A program made the translations under genes and the position numbers. Source: Lineus longissimus (Eukaryota; Nemertea; Pilidiophora; Heteronemertea; Lineidae). Taken from it: 64,000 nucleotides of DNA. The stretch lies in contig NC_088319.1 in assembly GCF_910592395.1 (NCBI RefSeq), positions 4,714,001 through 4,778,000 on the forward strand. The letters run 5' to 3'. Below are positions 54,203 to 63,209 of this stretch, piece by piece; position 1 is the stretch's first letter; every line of letters begins with the position of its first letter. The notes beneath the pieces are model-generated. The model was not told where the DNA came from. It saw nothing but the letters and a program-made list of their open reading frames with translations, and did not search any database.

Positions 54203-54251
54203 ATTAACCTGGTTATGAGAACATAGTTCGAATTAAATTCGGCCAAGATAA

Positions 54252-54788
54252 ATGGAACTTGAAACTGTAACTGATACTACTCGAGCTATGCTCTCAGGAC
54301 AAAGTCCGACTAAAGTTTCAGTGTCTAAGAAACCTCGATCAGAGAAACAATTAGCATGGTCTAGAGAACTGGGTAGAAGATCTAAGGAATTTAAGAAGAT
54401 AAAAAAGGATAAGACGACATTTAAAGTACAGGACTCCTCACCAAACAACAGAGTTGTGGAAAAGGAGGAAGAAGAAGTAGAGGAAGAAGAACCACAATCT
54501 CAAAATACTGATGTATCACTGCGTGAATCTAGTAGTAATACTTATGTCTATGTACTAGGTTTAGGTGCAATTATTTTAGCATCATTTATCATGTTTAAGA
54601 AACTTACTAAAAAAGTAAGTAAAGAGCAGCGATCAGGCTTGAGTCGAGCTATGCTCTCAGGACAAAGTCCGAATGAAGCAGTCATGAAGGGATCAATCGA
54701 GCTATGCTCTCAGGACGAAGTCCGACTTAACCCTCTTGTTAAACCTGTAGTTAAAGAGAAGAAATGTACTATTCCTTTAATGGAATGA
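54252..54788 (+). CDS. Single-TM Polinton protein (E2)
   Basis: 178 residues, homologue of E1 9085-9393: KPRSEKQLAWSRELGRRS, a basic helix, an acidic stretch (about 75-90), then one membrane segment (VYVLGLGAIILASFIMF). Hairpin-repeat copies at 54282, 54645 and 54698 encode RAMLSGQSP twice and, in another frame, ELCSQDEV, all keeping the reading frame. The start is in ATAAATGG. Function unknown. Confidence 0.6.
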   Translation: MELETVTDTTRAMLSGQSPTKVSVSKKPRSEKQLAWSRELGRRSKEFKKIKKDKTTFKVQDSSPNNRVVEKEEEEVEEEEPQSQNTDVSLRESSSNTYVYVLGLGAIILASFIMFKKLTKKVSKEQRSGLSRAMLSGQSPNEAVMKGSIELCSQDEVRLNPLVKPVVKEKKCTIPLME

Positions 54789-54861
54789 TCTCATCAGGTG
54801 GTCGAGCAGAGCTCTCAGGACCTTGTCCTAGTCAAGCTTTGTTCTCTGGACCTTGTCTCAG
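54789..54861. repeat. Convergent gap made of hairpin-repeat copies
   Basis: Between the stops of 54252 and 54862 there are two repeat cores (54803-54829 and a decayed one at about 54833-54860). A third (54863-54889) continues into the penton-like gene. They could help end transcripts from both sides. Confidence 0.6.
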
Positions 54862-55812
54862 TCAGACTTCGTCTTGAGAGCAAAGCTCGATTCTTAACTC
54901 TAAAGAAACCTCTGTTCCTCTGAAATTAACTAGCTTACCATTCTCATCAGTGATTTCGAATTTTATGTGATTAGTACACTTATTTATCGTTTTCTTACAA
55001 TTCGGTTCGTATCGCTGCATTTTTATTTGGTCACCATCTTCTACAGGTATGATGCAGAAAATGTTAGATGGTTTATTGTTGTAGAGGGTATTAGCTTTGT
55101 CAACCAAATTAGCTTGCAGGAATAGATATTTCCTGTAAAAGTTGAGTGGTCTTGTGGAGTAGTATTTTCCTTTCTTGGTGAATTTAGTTTGCTTAAAGCC
55201 AAACCACTCATTCACCACTGTGAGCTGTTTTTCTATCACCTCTTTTATGGTTTTGCTTATTTGAAAACCTTCTGTGTTTCTCTCAATCTTTATTTTTTCA
55301 TTTTTATCTAACTTGTCTACTTTCAGAGGGTACTCTTTATCCTCTGTAAGTTCAAGGGTTATGTAATTATTGTTATCACAGTAAATTTTCACATGGCTTA
55401 TTCCAATTTCTTTTATGTATTTTTGCCATACCTCACAAAACTCACTTAAACTAAAATGTCGAGAGTATGGAAATGTGTATTGAGTAATGGTGTCTTTAGT
55501 TGTGGTAGAATCATTTTCCAAATGCCGTTCGCAAATTTTCATGACTTCCTTTTCAAGTGTATCTGTTTCAAGTCCAGGAGCAAATAATGTCCTACACCAT
55601 AATTTTTTATCTAAGGGCTCATGTGTTGTAATTCTGGTTATTTCGACTAGAAATGAGAAAATCCTTACTCCCTCTGGTAGAAAATCACCTGTCCACCATG
55701 AATTGTAAAAGGTTATCGATTTCAAAGTAATGGATTTTATGTCTAATTGGTCTGTTAAGTAGTACTCAAATTTGGCTTCATTACATTCTTGTTCATTGAT
55801 TATGAAGTCCAT
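54862..55812 (-). CDS. Candidate penton (minor capsid) protein (E2)
   Basis: 316 residues. The N-terminal half (SITLKSITFYNSWW, then a KYIKEIGISHVKIYC helix-strand) and the end (NFRGTEVSLELRIE) correspond in layout to E1 6242-6940, whose end is CTIDLRLE. Similar C-termini mark penton-like single jelly-roll proteins of Polintons. The last residues past RIE (LCSQDEV) and the stop itself come from a hairpin-repeat copy at 54863-54889, so the native end has been extended. It is transcribed opposite to its neighbours. Confidence 0.5.
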   Translation of the reverse strand: MDFIINEQECNEAKFEYYLTDQLDIKSITLKSITFYNSWWTGDFLPEGVRIFSFLVEITRITTHEPLDKKLWCRTLFAPGLETDTLEKEVMKICERHLENDSTTTKDTITQYTFPYSRHFSLSEFCEVWQKYIKEIGISHVKIYCDNNNYITLELTEDKEYPLKVDKLDKNEKIKIERNTEGFQISKTIKEVIEKQLTVVNEWFGFKQTKFTKKGKYYSTRPLNFYRKYLFLQANLVDKANTLYNNKPSNIFCIIPVEDGDQIKMQRYEPNCKKTINKCTNHIKFEITDENGKLVNFRGTEVSLELRIELCSQDEV

Positions 55813-55835
55813 TTCTATTTAATTCAAGATATTTA

Positions 55836-58800
55836 TTGAATTTAATAAATTTTAATCTAATAAATAGAATGACTGATAAGAATCAGAAAATACTTTGCAC
55901 TACATGTGACAAGTACATATCCTACAATAATATGGCTATTCACAGGAGAACCAAAGGTCACTTAAGTAAATTAAATCCGGATTATGTCCCTATTGCTCAA
56001 CCCCGAGCCCCATCACTGATCCCTAAAACTATGGATAAGAAACTTGCATTTGAGGAAAATGAGCTAGATGGCATAAAGAAAGTGAGTGGAATAGAAATAG
56101 TAAAACAATTTGGCAAGCCTGTAGTCACCATTAGTTTGAAGATTGACAGAGAAGCTAAACAAGTGTATGAATACAGAGATAAATTAGAGGAGGTATTATT
56201 TCAACTCAATGATTACCATCACAAAATTAGCATATCAGTATTTGCTCAGTTTGATCGTCAGGGTGAAAGTGTAACACACCCCATACAGTCTCCAATGGAA
56301 AGCATAATTTCAAGGAACCAGGCAATTTATGCCATAACCAACCAGTTAAACTACATTAAGACACAGATTGAGGAAAGGTACTTTCAAGGGTCTGGACTTA
56401 CTTTAAATAAAATAGAGTCTTGTAACATGACCATCTGTTCTTACAAGAGGTGTAAAGGTGGTCATTACACTAAATTACCATTTAAAACAAAAGCAGTAAT
56501 AAATGTGGAATCAAATGACAATAAATGTTTTCTCTGGTCTTTATTGGCCGCTAAATATCTGAAAGAAAATCCAGAGACGGACTTTGTCCTGAGAGCAGAG
56601 CTCGAGAGTACATTCAATATCACTACCGATATCAAAATCAAATCATTTCCTGTATGTATTCAAAAGGATATCCCTAAGATAGAGAGTGATAATAATCTCA
56701 AGATTAATGTGTTCAAGTTAGAGAACGAATGGGCTAAGAGCACCTGTGAGGCAAAACTAGAACCTCTCTACCTGTCCAAGAATTATGATGATGATGATGT
56801 CATCGATCTGTTGTATTTCAAGGACCATTTCATGTACATAAGAGACATCAATCTTTTCTTCAGGACACTAGCTCATAGAGTGTATCTTTGCAGGAGATGC
56901 ATGAATTACTTTTACAGGAAGTCAACACTAGATAAACATAAAAAGAAATGTGGAGAACACGATTACTGTAAGATTACTTTGCCTCCACCTAACAGTAAAT
57001 GGTCACAAATTAAATTTGAAAAACACTCATTCAAAAATAGAGTTCCGTTTGTGATCTATGCTGATTTCGAAGCGATAAGCGAACCTTGTTCTTCTGCCGA
57101 AGGCAACATACCAGTAGTATCAGTAGAGCCACCTATGATGAAAGAACCGAGTTCAAAGAAACTTTTTAAACAAAATGCATCAGCTGTTGGTGTTTATGTT
57201 CACTCAGACTACACACACCTTTACAGTAGCCAGTATGTGTCTCACAGGGGTGCTGATGTTGTAGATGTGTTCTGTAATTGGTTAATCAGGATGGAAGAAC
57301 AATTCTCTAATTTATTGAACTGTAACTTTCCTCTAACAATGACAGATGAAGACTCGAGCTCTGCTCTCAGGACAAAGTCCGACTGGCATAAATATCAATT
57401 AGAAACACATTGTTACTATTGTAATCAACCTTTGGGATATGACAAGGTCAAGGATCATGATCACTACTGTGGTAGATATCGAGGTGCTGCTCACAACTCG
57501 TGTAATTTGAATGAAAAGAAAGCTATGTTTGTTCCAGTGTTTTTTCACAATCTCAGTAATTACGATTCTCACTTATTTATTAAAGAATTAATGAATAAGC
57601 TACCGAAGTACAAGAAACTGAAAATACTTGCCAAAACATCAGAGGAATACATTTCATTTCAGTTCGGTTGTTTCAGGTTTTTGGACTCGTACAGATTCCT
57701 GCAGTCCAGTTTAGACAACATAACCAAATCAATGTTGGATGATGATTTTAAAATTACCAGACAGCTGTTCCCAAATACCACTGACTTTAAGCTATTGAGG
57801 AAGAAGGGTTCAGTACCTTACTCTTTTTACACATCACATGAAAGCTACAATGTTACTTACCTAGAAAAGTCTATGTTTTTTGACGAATTGAAAAATGAAA
57901 TGGCACCTGATTCTGCCTATGATGAGGCTAAGGTAATATGGGATCATTTCAAGATCAGGAATCACGGTGAGTTCATTGACCTCTACCTCAAAACTGATGT
58001 GATCCTTTTAGCTGATTTATTTGAGAAATTCAGGGATGTCAATTTGAACTACTTTCAGATAGATCCCTGTCACTGTTACTCGGCACCAGGCCTAACCTGG
58101 CAAGCTGGTTTGAAGTACACAGGAATAAACCTAGAACTACTGACTGATACCAACATTTTACTTACTTTTGAGAAAGCAATACGAGGTGGAATTTCGGGTG
58201 TTATGGGAACAAGACATGTCAAGGCAGATGAACACCACAAACTACTCTACGTAGACGCAAATAATCTCTACGGCTGGTCCATGATGGAACCTCAACCCTA
58301 TGGTAGTTTTGAAATGATAGATATTGATCCACTTAACATGAATGTTATCAGTAAAGAGCAGATTATGGCAATTCCAAGTGATAGTGAAGTAGGCTACTTC
58401 TTAGAGGTTGATTTGGAGTATCCAGGAAATATTAAATTTAAGTCAAGGAACTTTCCATTCTGTCCCGATTCTCTCTTTATTGAAGATGATGAATTAAGTC
58501 CTTACCAGAGAGAGTTACTGGGCGATGATAAAAGATCAAATGTAGAGAAACTAATACTAACACAAAAGGATAAAACTAATTACATAGTGCATTACAGAAT
58601 GCTACAATTTTACCTAAAGCACGGAATGGTACTTAAGAGGGTTCATTCAGTGATAAGCTTTAAACAATCAAAGTGGTTAGCACCATACATTGATTTTAAC
58701 ACTAAAAGACGTATGGATTCTAAGACTGATTTTGAGAAAGACTATTTTAAACTGATGAACAATGCGTTCTATGGAAAAACTTGTGAGAATGTAAGGAACA

Positions 58801-59612
58801 GGGTTGAAATTGAATTTGTATCGGACGGGGAGAGAGCCAGGAATGTAATGGCCAATCCCAGGTTTTCATCGATATGCGTATTTGACGAACATAATGCTGC
58901 TATTAGCATGAGGAAAACATCAATGAAATTCAACAAACCAATCTACATAGGAGCTTCAGTACTTGAATTGTCTAAATTATTAATGTATGAATTCTATTAT
59001 GAAGTTCTTCAACCGTACTTTGGTGAGAAAAATATTGAACTGCTGTATCTAGATACAGATTCCTTTGTACTTAACATTAATACTGATGACTTAACTAAAG
59101 ACTTAAAGGAGTTGAAACACTATTTTGACTTCAGTAATTATCCAAAAGATCATCCACTCTATGATACCAGTAAGAAGAAGGTACCAGGCTACTTTAAGGA
59201 TGAGCTAGGAGGAGTAGAGATGACTGAATTCATTGCCCTGAGAAGTAAGATGTACGCTTACAGGACCAAGACTATGTCTGGAGAGCAAGGATCGACTGGG
59301 ACTACGTCCCGAAAACAGAGTTTGACAAAAGATTACGATTCTAAGAAATTGAAGGGTATTGCCAAGAATGTAGTAAGGAGAAATATCTCATTTGATGACT
59401 ATGTTGATTGTCTTGAAAAGAGTAGGTCATTTTACCACAAGATGAGACACTTAAGATCAGATAAACACCAAATCTATTTGGAAGAAGTTAACAAAAAAAG
59501 CCTCAGTCCTTTTGATGACAAGAGGTTCATACTTGAAGATGGAATAAGCACCTTACCATTTGGAATGTATTATGAAGGCTACAAAGATTACAGCGATTCA
59601 AACTTCGCTTGA
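55836..59612 (+). CDS. polB: Family B DNA polymerase, protein-primed type (intact)
   Basis: 1258 residues; an alternative ATG at 55869 would remove 11. An N-terminal C2H2-like finger (CTTCDKYISYNNMAIHRRTKGH spacing) comes first. Exo I is VIYADFEAI (about residue 407), then a Cys/His insert (CYYCNQPLG through AAHNSCN), Exo II FFHNLSNYDSHLF, Exo III YLKTDVILLADLF, motif A YVDANNLYGWSM (about 804), motif B LMNNAFYGKTCENV (about 973) and motif C YLDTDSF (about 1070). All catalytic acids are present. It replicates the element from its ends by protein priming, as known for the family. Three hairpin-repeat insertions lie in frame between conserved blocks (56578, 57355, about 59298). Confidence 0.93.
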   Translation: MNLINFNLINRMTDKNQKILCTTCDKYISYNNMAIHRRTKGHLSKLNPDYVPIAQPRAPSLIPKTMDKKLAFEENELDGIKKVSGIEIVKQFGKPVVTISLKIDREAKQVYEYRDKLEEVLFQLNDYHHKISISVFAQFDRQGESVTHPIQSPMESIISRNQAIYAITNQLNYIKTQIEERYFQGSGLTLNKIESCNMTICSYKRCKGGHYTKLPFKTKAVINVESNDNKCFLWSLLAAKYLKENPETDFVLRAELESTFNITTDIKIKSFPVCIQKDIPKIESDNNLKINVFKLENEWAKSTCEAKLEPLYLSKNYDDDDVIDLLYFKDHFMYIRDINLFFRTLAHRVYLCRRCMNYFYRKSTLDKHKKKCGEHDYCKITLPPPNSKWSQIKFEKHSFKNRVPFVIYADFEAISEPCSSAEGNIPVVSVEPPMMKEPSSKKLFKQNASAVGVYVHSDYTHLYSSQYVSHRGADVVDVFCNWLIRMEEQFSNLLNCNFPLTMTDEDSSSALRTKSDWHKYQLETHCYYCNQPLGYDKVKDHDHYCGRYRGAAHNSCNLNEKKAMFVPVFFHNLSNYDSHLFIKELMNKLPKYKKLKILAKTSEEYISFQFGCFRFLDSYRFLQSSLDNITKSMLDDDFKITRQLFPNTTDFKLLRKKGSVPYSFYTSHESYNVTYLEKSMFFDELKNEMAPDSAYDEAKVIWDHFKIRNHGEFIDLYLKTDVILLADLFEKFRDVNLNYFQIDPCHCYSAPGLTWQAGLKYTGINLELLTDTNILLTFEKAIRGGISGVMGTRHVKADEHHKLLYVDANNLYGWSMMEPQPYGSFEMIDIDPLNMNVISKEQIMAIPSDSEVGYFLEVDLEYPGNIKFKSRNFPFCPDSLFIEDDELSPYQRELLGDDKRSNVEKLILTQKDKTNYIVHYRMLQFYLKHGMVLKRVHSVISFKQSKWLAPYIDFNTKRRMDSKTDFEKDYFKLMNNAFYGKTCENVRNRVEIEFVSDGERARNVMANPRFSSICVFDEHNAAISMRKTSMKFNKPIYIGASVLELSKLLMYEFYYEVLQPYFGEKNIELLYLDTDSFVLNINTDDLTKDLKELKHYFDFSNYPKDHPLYDTSKKKVPGYFKDELGGVEMTEFIALRSKMYAYRTKTMSGEQGSTGTTSRKQSLTKDYDSKKLKGIAKNVVRRNISFDDYVDCLEKSRSFYHKMRHLRSDKHQIYLEEVNKKSLSPFDDKRFILEDGISTLPFGMYYEGYKDYSDSNFA

Positions 59613-59818
59613 GTTGCAAAATCATTATTCGGACTTTGTCCTGAGAGCATAGCTCGATTAGGACTACGTCCATAGAACAAAGTTCGATTAAACTAATGAA
59701 TAGGGTGGTGCTGATGGTAGTGTTACTTGGTGAAATTCATCCCTAAAACCGAAGTCATGATAATAGTGATAGTGATACACCACATTAGGATTAGGACGTA
59801 GTCCGGGTCCTGTTTGAT
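59613..59818. repeat. Convergent gap with hairpin repeats after PolB
   Basis: Two full cores in a row (59630-59656 and 59660-59686) share ATT flanks; the second has GAAC/GTTC in place of GAGC/GCTC, a paired change. A partial copy (about 59793-59806) lies before the stop of the minus-strand gene. No other feature. Confidence 0.85.
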
Positions 59819-60478
59819 TTACTGAACTTTTAGTTTTTCTAGCATCTCTGTCTGTGCTAGTTTTTTTCCTTCTTCTAAAAAAGTCTTCTTTAAAGACTCT
59901 ACATCAACAGCTGAACTTGCCTCCCTTTGTTTTTTCCTAATGGCATTTTTCATCGAAATGTATTTCTCCTTCTCCTTGAGAATCAAAGTAAACTCATCTG
60001 TAGATATGTGAGAATCGGTTAAGGCTTTACTAACCAAATCATTGATTGTGTTCAGTTTTGAAATTGCCAACATTCTGATATTCTCATGCTTTTCAATTTT
60101 CTTAAGAATATTCTTTTTCTCCCAGCCTAAGGCTGATGAAATAATGGCACTACCTATTGTTACGCCACCCAAAGCTAAGCCTATCGGTGCCGTGATGACA
60201 CCAGCTAGAGCGGAAACACCAACAGATCCGGCTGCAACGCTGGCAAAATTAAGGAAATGGCTAATGCCAGTAATTACGCTAAATGCTTTTTTGTACTTTG
60301 AAAATATCTTTCTTCTAAATTCAATCTCGCTTTCTAAGAAACTCTTAACCTCACATATTTGTTGTAGTCTGAAAGCCTGAGGGTTACTTTCTGTATGCTT
60401 TTCAGACCTTTCATAGTTCAAATGACTTTCAGAATTTAAATTACTTAAATCTGGATAAACCTTATTGTCTCCATCCAT
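59819..60478 (-). CDS. Polinton membrane protein (E2)
   Basis: 219 residues: a variable N-terminus, a helical stretch (EIEFRRKIFSKYKKAFSVIT), a long hydrophobic Gly/Ala-rich hairpin (about 95-140, AAGSVGVSALAGVITAPIGL), a lysine-rich loop, then STDEFTLILKEKEKY and a helical tail. It is the intact counterpart of the nonsense-mutated E1 gene at 5822-6241. Glycine-rich membrane hairpins can be membrane-active, but no function is known. The start is in TAATTAAATGG. Confidence 0.6.
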   Translation of the reverse strand: MDGDNKVYPDLSNLNSESHLNYERSEKHTESNPQAFRLQQICEVKSFLESEIEFRRKIFSKYKKAFSVITGISHFLNFASVAAGSVGVSALAGVITAPIGLALGGVTIGSAIISSALGWEKKNILKKIEKHENIRMLAISKLNTINDLVSKALTDSHISTDEFTLILKEKEKYISMKNAIRKKQREASSAVDVESLKKTFLEEGKKLAQTEMLEKLKVQ

Positions 60479-60482
60479 TTAA

Positions 60483-60752
60483 TTAGTGGGAATAACTAGA
60501 ATCAGTTGTTCTGTCATTTCTAGTGTTTAGTGTTGATCCTACAGACACTACAGGTTTTTGAAGTACATTAAATTTTAAAGGTTTTTCTGTCCCAACAGGT
60601 TTTTCTGTCCCAGCAGGCACAGCAGGTTTTAAAGGTTTTTCGGGACCAGGCTCCAACTTTGACTCTACTTCTGCCTCTAATTCTCTATGAAATCGTTCTA
60701 ATCTTTCTTTCCAATTACGTGGTCGTTTTGTGTAACCCCAAGTTCTATTCAT
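60483..60752 (-). CDS. Small proline/lysine-repeat protein
   Basis: 89 residues: a basic N-terminus (WGYTKRPRNWKERLERFH) and a low-complexity region with GTEKP / EKPLK repeats. No homologue was recognised in E1. The N-terminal tryptophan/arginine pattern resembles small basic DNA-condensing or virion proteins, which is only a guess. It starts in TTAATTAAATG and overlaps no other gene. Confidence 0.45.
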   Translation of the reverse strand: MNRTWGYTKRPRNWKERLERFHRELEAEVESKLEPGPEKPLKPAVPAGTEKPVGTEKPLKFNVLQKPVVSVGSTLNTRNDRTTDSSYSH

Positions 60753-60771
60753 TTAATTAAGTAAAATAAAA

Positions 60772-61929
60772 TCAATTCACTGCAAAGAGTAAATTTCTTT
60801 CAAGTCTATTATTCAACTTAATCATCTCGTTTATGATTTCTGTCTGACTACATATGTTAATGTTCTGGTTCATTCTCATGTTATTATTTAAATTCGATAA
60901 TCTATCAAGCAGAATCATATTTTCATCACGAAGATAATCCCCGAAATGCTGTGATATCACTATTTTCCAATTTGGTATTACATCCTGGTCTCGAAAGACA
61001 AACCAGTTTTCACTTCTCATTTTTACCATGAAATCCATTGACCTATCCAATTGATCCTTAAATAGTGTGTAGTCTACTTTAGCACTCTTCTGTCTGTTTT
61101 GTGTTTTAGACAATGGTCTCATGTTAAACCAAGCAAAGCACAGTTCAGGTTTATCTTTGAATTCCTTGATTGGTAAGACATGATCCAACTCTTCTTCTAC
61201 TATTCGAACTCTGTTCTCGGGACTTTGTCCTATTGGAGATAGACTCCTCTGGTACTCTAACCACTGTGAGAAGAAACTGTCTGTACATCCTAGATTAAAT
61301 GAGGAATTACCGTTACACTCTCCCTTAGAAATGCGGTTTAGACCAACTCTAATTTTGTGTCTGTCTCTATTACCATTTTGGTCAAGGTAATCATTTTTGT
61401 AATATGAATTAAAACATGATCTGCAGTTACCTCTATTTCCGTCTTTACCAAATTCACCATCACTTAGTAATTTATTTTCATAACATTTATTACATCCCTT
61501 GATTTTACTTGAACCACATTCTTTACAGTATTCAAGTAGTTTATTACGCCTGTTCTTTTCAAAATTAATTTCAGGTTTCTTTTCACAGCACTTAACACAA
61601 TAAATTGTAGGTTGATTTTCCATGTTTTGATTCATCATATTATTCTGATTTTCCATATTTTGATTCATCATATTATTCTGATTTATCATATTTTGATTTT
61701 CCATGTTTTGATTTTCCATATTTTGATTTTCCATATTTTGATTTAAGATAAACTGATTTATCATATTTTGATTTAACATAATCTGATTTATCAGATTTTG
61801 ATTTAACATATTATTTTGATGCAAATAATACAAAAACTTCTGAATATTTTGATTCATCATATTATCATGATTCATCATATTATTCTGATTCATCATACCA
61901 TTTTGATTATCAAATATTGCTCCATCCAT
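60772..61929 (-). CDS. HNH-type endonuclease with Asn/Met repeat N-terminus
   Basis: 385 residues. The first ~110 are repeats of NQNM / MENQ / NNMM. Then come several Cys pairs (CVKCCEKK, CKEC, CNKC, CRSC) that could bind zinc, and a C-terminal HNH-like core: ELDHVLPIKEF, then CFAWFNMRPLSKTQNRQKSAK. HNH proteins of this DH.P....N..PL...N..KS type occur in large DNA viruses and mobile elements as I recall. It may be a homing-type or recombination nuclease. A hairpin-repeat copy (61205-61231, ATT flanks) adds PIGQSPENRV-type residues just before the HNH core. No homologue in E1. Confidence 0.6.
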   Translation of the reverse strand: MDGAIFDNQNGMMNQNNMMNHDNMMNQNIQKFLYYLHQNNMLNQNLINQIMLNQNMINQFILNQNMENQNMENQNMENQNMINQNNMMNQNMENQNNMMNQNMENQPTIYCVKCCEKKPEINFEKNRRNKLLEYCKECGSSKIKGCNKCYENKLLSDGEFGKDGNRGNCRSCFNSYYKNDYLDQNGNRDRHKIRVGLNRISKGECNGNSSFNLGCTDSFFSQWLEYQRSLSPIGQSPENRVRIVEEELDHVLPIKEFKDKPELCFAWFNMRPLSKTQNRQKSAKVDYTLFKDQLDRSMDFMVKMRSENWFVFRDQDVIPNWKIVISQHFGDYLRDENMILLDRLSNLNNNMRMNQNINICSQTEIINEMIKLNNRLERNLLFAVN

Positions 61930-62017
61930 TTCTTTCTTTATTTAGTAGGACATTTTTTTTTTAAATTACGTTTTTCGAACTTGTTCTTGTGACTTAAGTC
62001 ACTTTAGAGACTTTATT

Positions 62018-63202
62018 TCATTTCAATGATTTGATATCAGAAACTGGTAACCATTCATTGAACTTATCACTGTAACCCTTCCACTTCACTAATCCGTATT
62101 TCTTGCCTTTACTGGTCTTGTACCTTAGGATTTTCTCGATCTTGTACTCTAGCTGGTCAGGATAAGGAACATAGCTCAATTCCTCTTCATAGAAATATCC
62201 TTGAATTTCTTCTTTGTGGTAATCCTCAAGCTGGTAGACGATAGGGTGAGTAAATATGATCTGTTTGATTTGGAACACCTCCTCAGTGTAGTTGGGCATG
62301 TAACCTTTACCGAAAATGGACTTGTACTTTGAAATTCTTACACTGTCACCTACTTTGTACTTTGGATCACCAAATGTCTCTTTGAGGTGAAGACCGTAAA
62401 GATTGTACCACACTGTTCCTTCGTTTTCCATCTTTCTGGCGTCTACAGGTTTCATACCTATTGATGAGTGAAATGTGTTATTGTAGCCGCTGACCAGGTC
62501 ATCCAGAACGTCAATCCACTTGTCAGTCTCCTTAGCGGTGAAATAACGCCACATTTTTTCTTTAAGGGTTCTATTGAATCTCTCTACTACTGCTGCCTTC
62601 TTATCAGATTTTGTGGAGAACCATTCTATGTCATTTTCTGTTAAGAGTTCCTTGAAGTGTTTGTTGTAAAATTCTTTACCGTCATCAAACTGGATTTTCG
62701 TTGGTTTTGCTTCCTCAAATATCACTTTAAATGCATCTCTGATTTCTTCTCCCCTCTTACTCTTAACTGCTAGAGCCCAAGAAAAACGACTAAATAGATC
62801 TATGACTGTTAAAATGAATCTGAAACCCTTATTCGGACTTTGTCCTGAGAGCATAGCTCGATTCTGTTTCTCAAATTTTTGCATGTCAACCAGATCTGCT
62901 TGCCATTGTTGATCGATGTACGATACCATTGTCTTCCTGAAGGTGAATTTCTTAATGGCCGGTTTGTGTAGTTGGTGAGTTGGTAGTGTTTCTAGAAATT
63001 CTTTCACTTCTTTTTTTTTAATAAGTTTTCCTGAGCGGGACTTTGTCCCTAACAACAACGAAGTTGTGCTCTGCTCTCGTGACGAAGTCATATCTTCCTT
63101 GACCTGTTTCCAGATTTTACTCAAAGAACTGTAAGCCACGGGACTCTCGGGGTTGTAGTACAAATCCCTTAGATACTGCTGTGTGTCATCCTTTACATTC
63201 AT
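62018..63202 (-). CDS. Polinton integrase with C-terminal chromodomain
   Basis: 394 residues. The rve core has QADLVDM (D1), IQFDDGKEF (D2) and VVERFNRTLKE (E), then the SH3-like KYKVGDSVRISKY, and a chromodomain at the C-terminus (GLVKWKGYSDKFNEWLP). Chromodomains in integrases can steer insertion to marked chromatin. A hairpin-repeat copy (62834-62860, ATT flanks) lies between conserved residues: E1 has RQ-NKGYKWI where E2 has KQ, ten repeat-derived residues, then NKGFRFI. A second, altered copy sits at 63036-63087 near the N-terminus. The start forms CATTTAAATG back to back with the ATPase gene. Confidence 0.9.
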   Translation of the reverse strand: MNVKDDTQQYLRDLYYNPESPVAYSSLSKIWKQVKEDMTSSREQSTTSLLLGTKSRSGKLIKKKEVKEFLETLPTHQLHKPAIKKFTFRKTMVSYIDQQWQADLVDMQKFEKQNRAMLSGQSPNKGFRFILTVIDLFSRFSWALAVKSKRGEEIRDAFKVIFEEAKPTKIQFDDGKEFYNKHFKELLTENDIEWFSTKSDKKAAVVERFNRTLKEKMWRYFTAKETDKWIDVLDDLVSGYNNTFHSSIGMKPVDARKMENEGTVWYNLYGLHLKETFGDPKYKVGDSVRISKYKSIFGKGYMPNYTEEVFQIKQIIFTHPIVYQLEDYHKEEIQGYFYEEELSYVPYPDQLEYKIEKILRYKTSKGKKYGLVKWKGYSDKFNEWLPVSDIKSLK

Positions 63203-63209
63203 TTAAATG
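63200..63209. promoter_or_regulatory. Back-to-back start codons of integrase and ATPase
   Basis: CATTTAAATG holds the integrase ATG on the minus strand and the ATPase ATG on the plus strand, only 4 bp apart. Both leaders must therefore lie inside the opposite gene or be nearly absent. The same TAAATG context is seen at most E1 starts. Confidence 0.55.

Noticed and set aside
61616-61860. Asn/Met repeat head as a separate non-coding satellite
   Set aside because: The frame is open and joined directly to the Cys-rich and HNH core with a suitable start, so it is treated as part of that gene.
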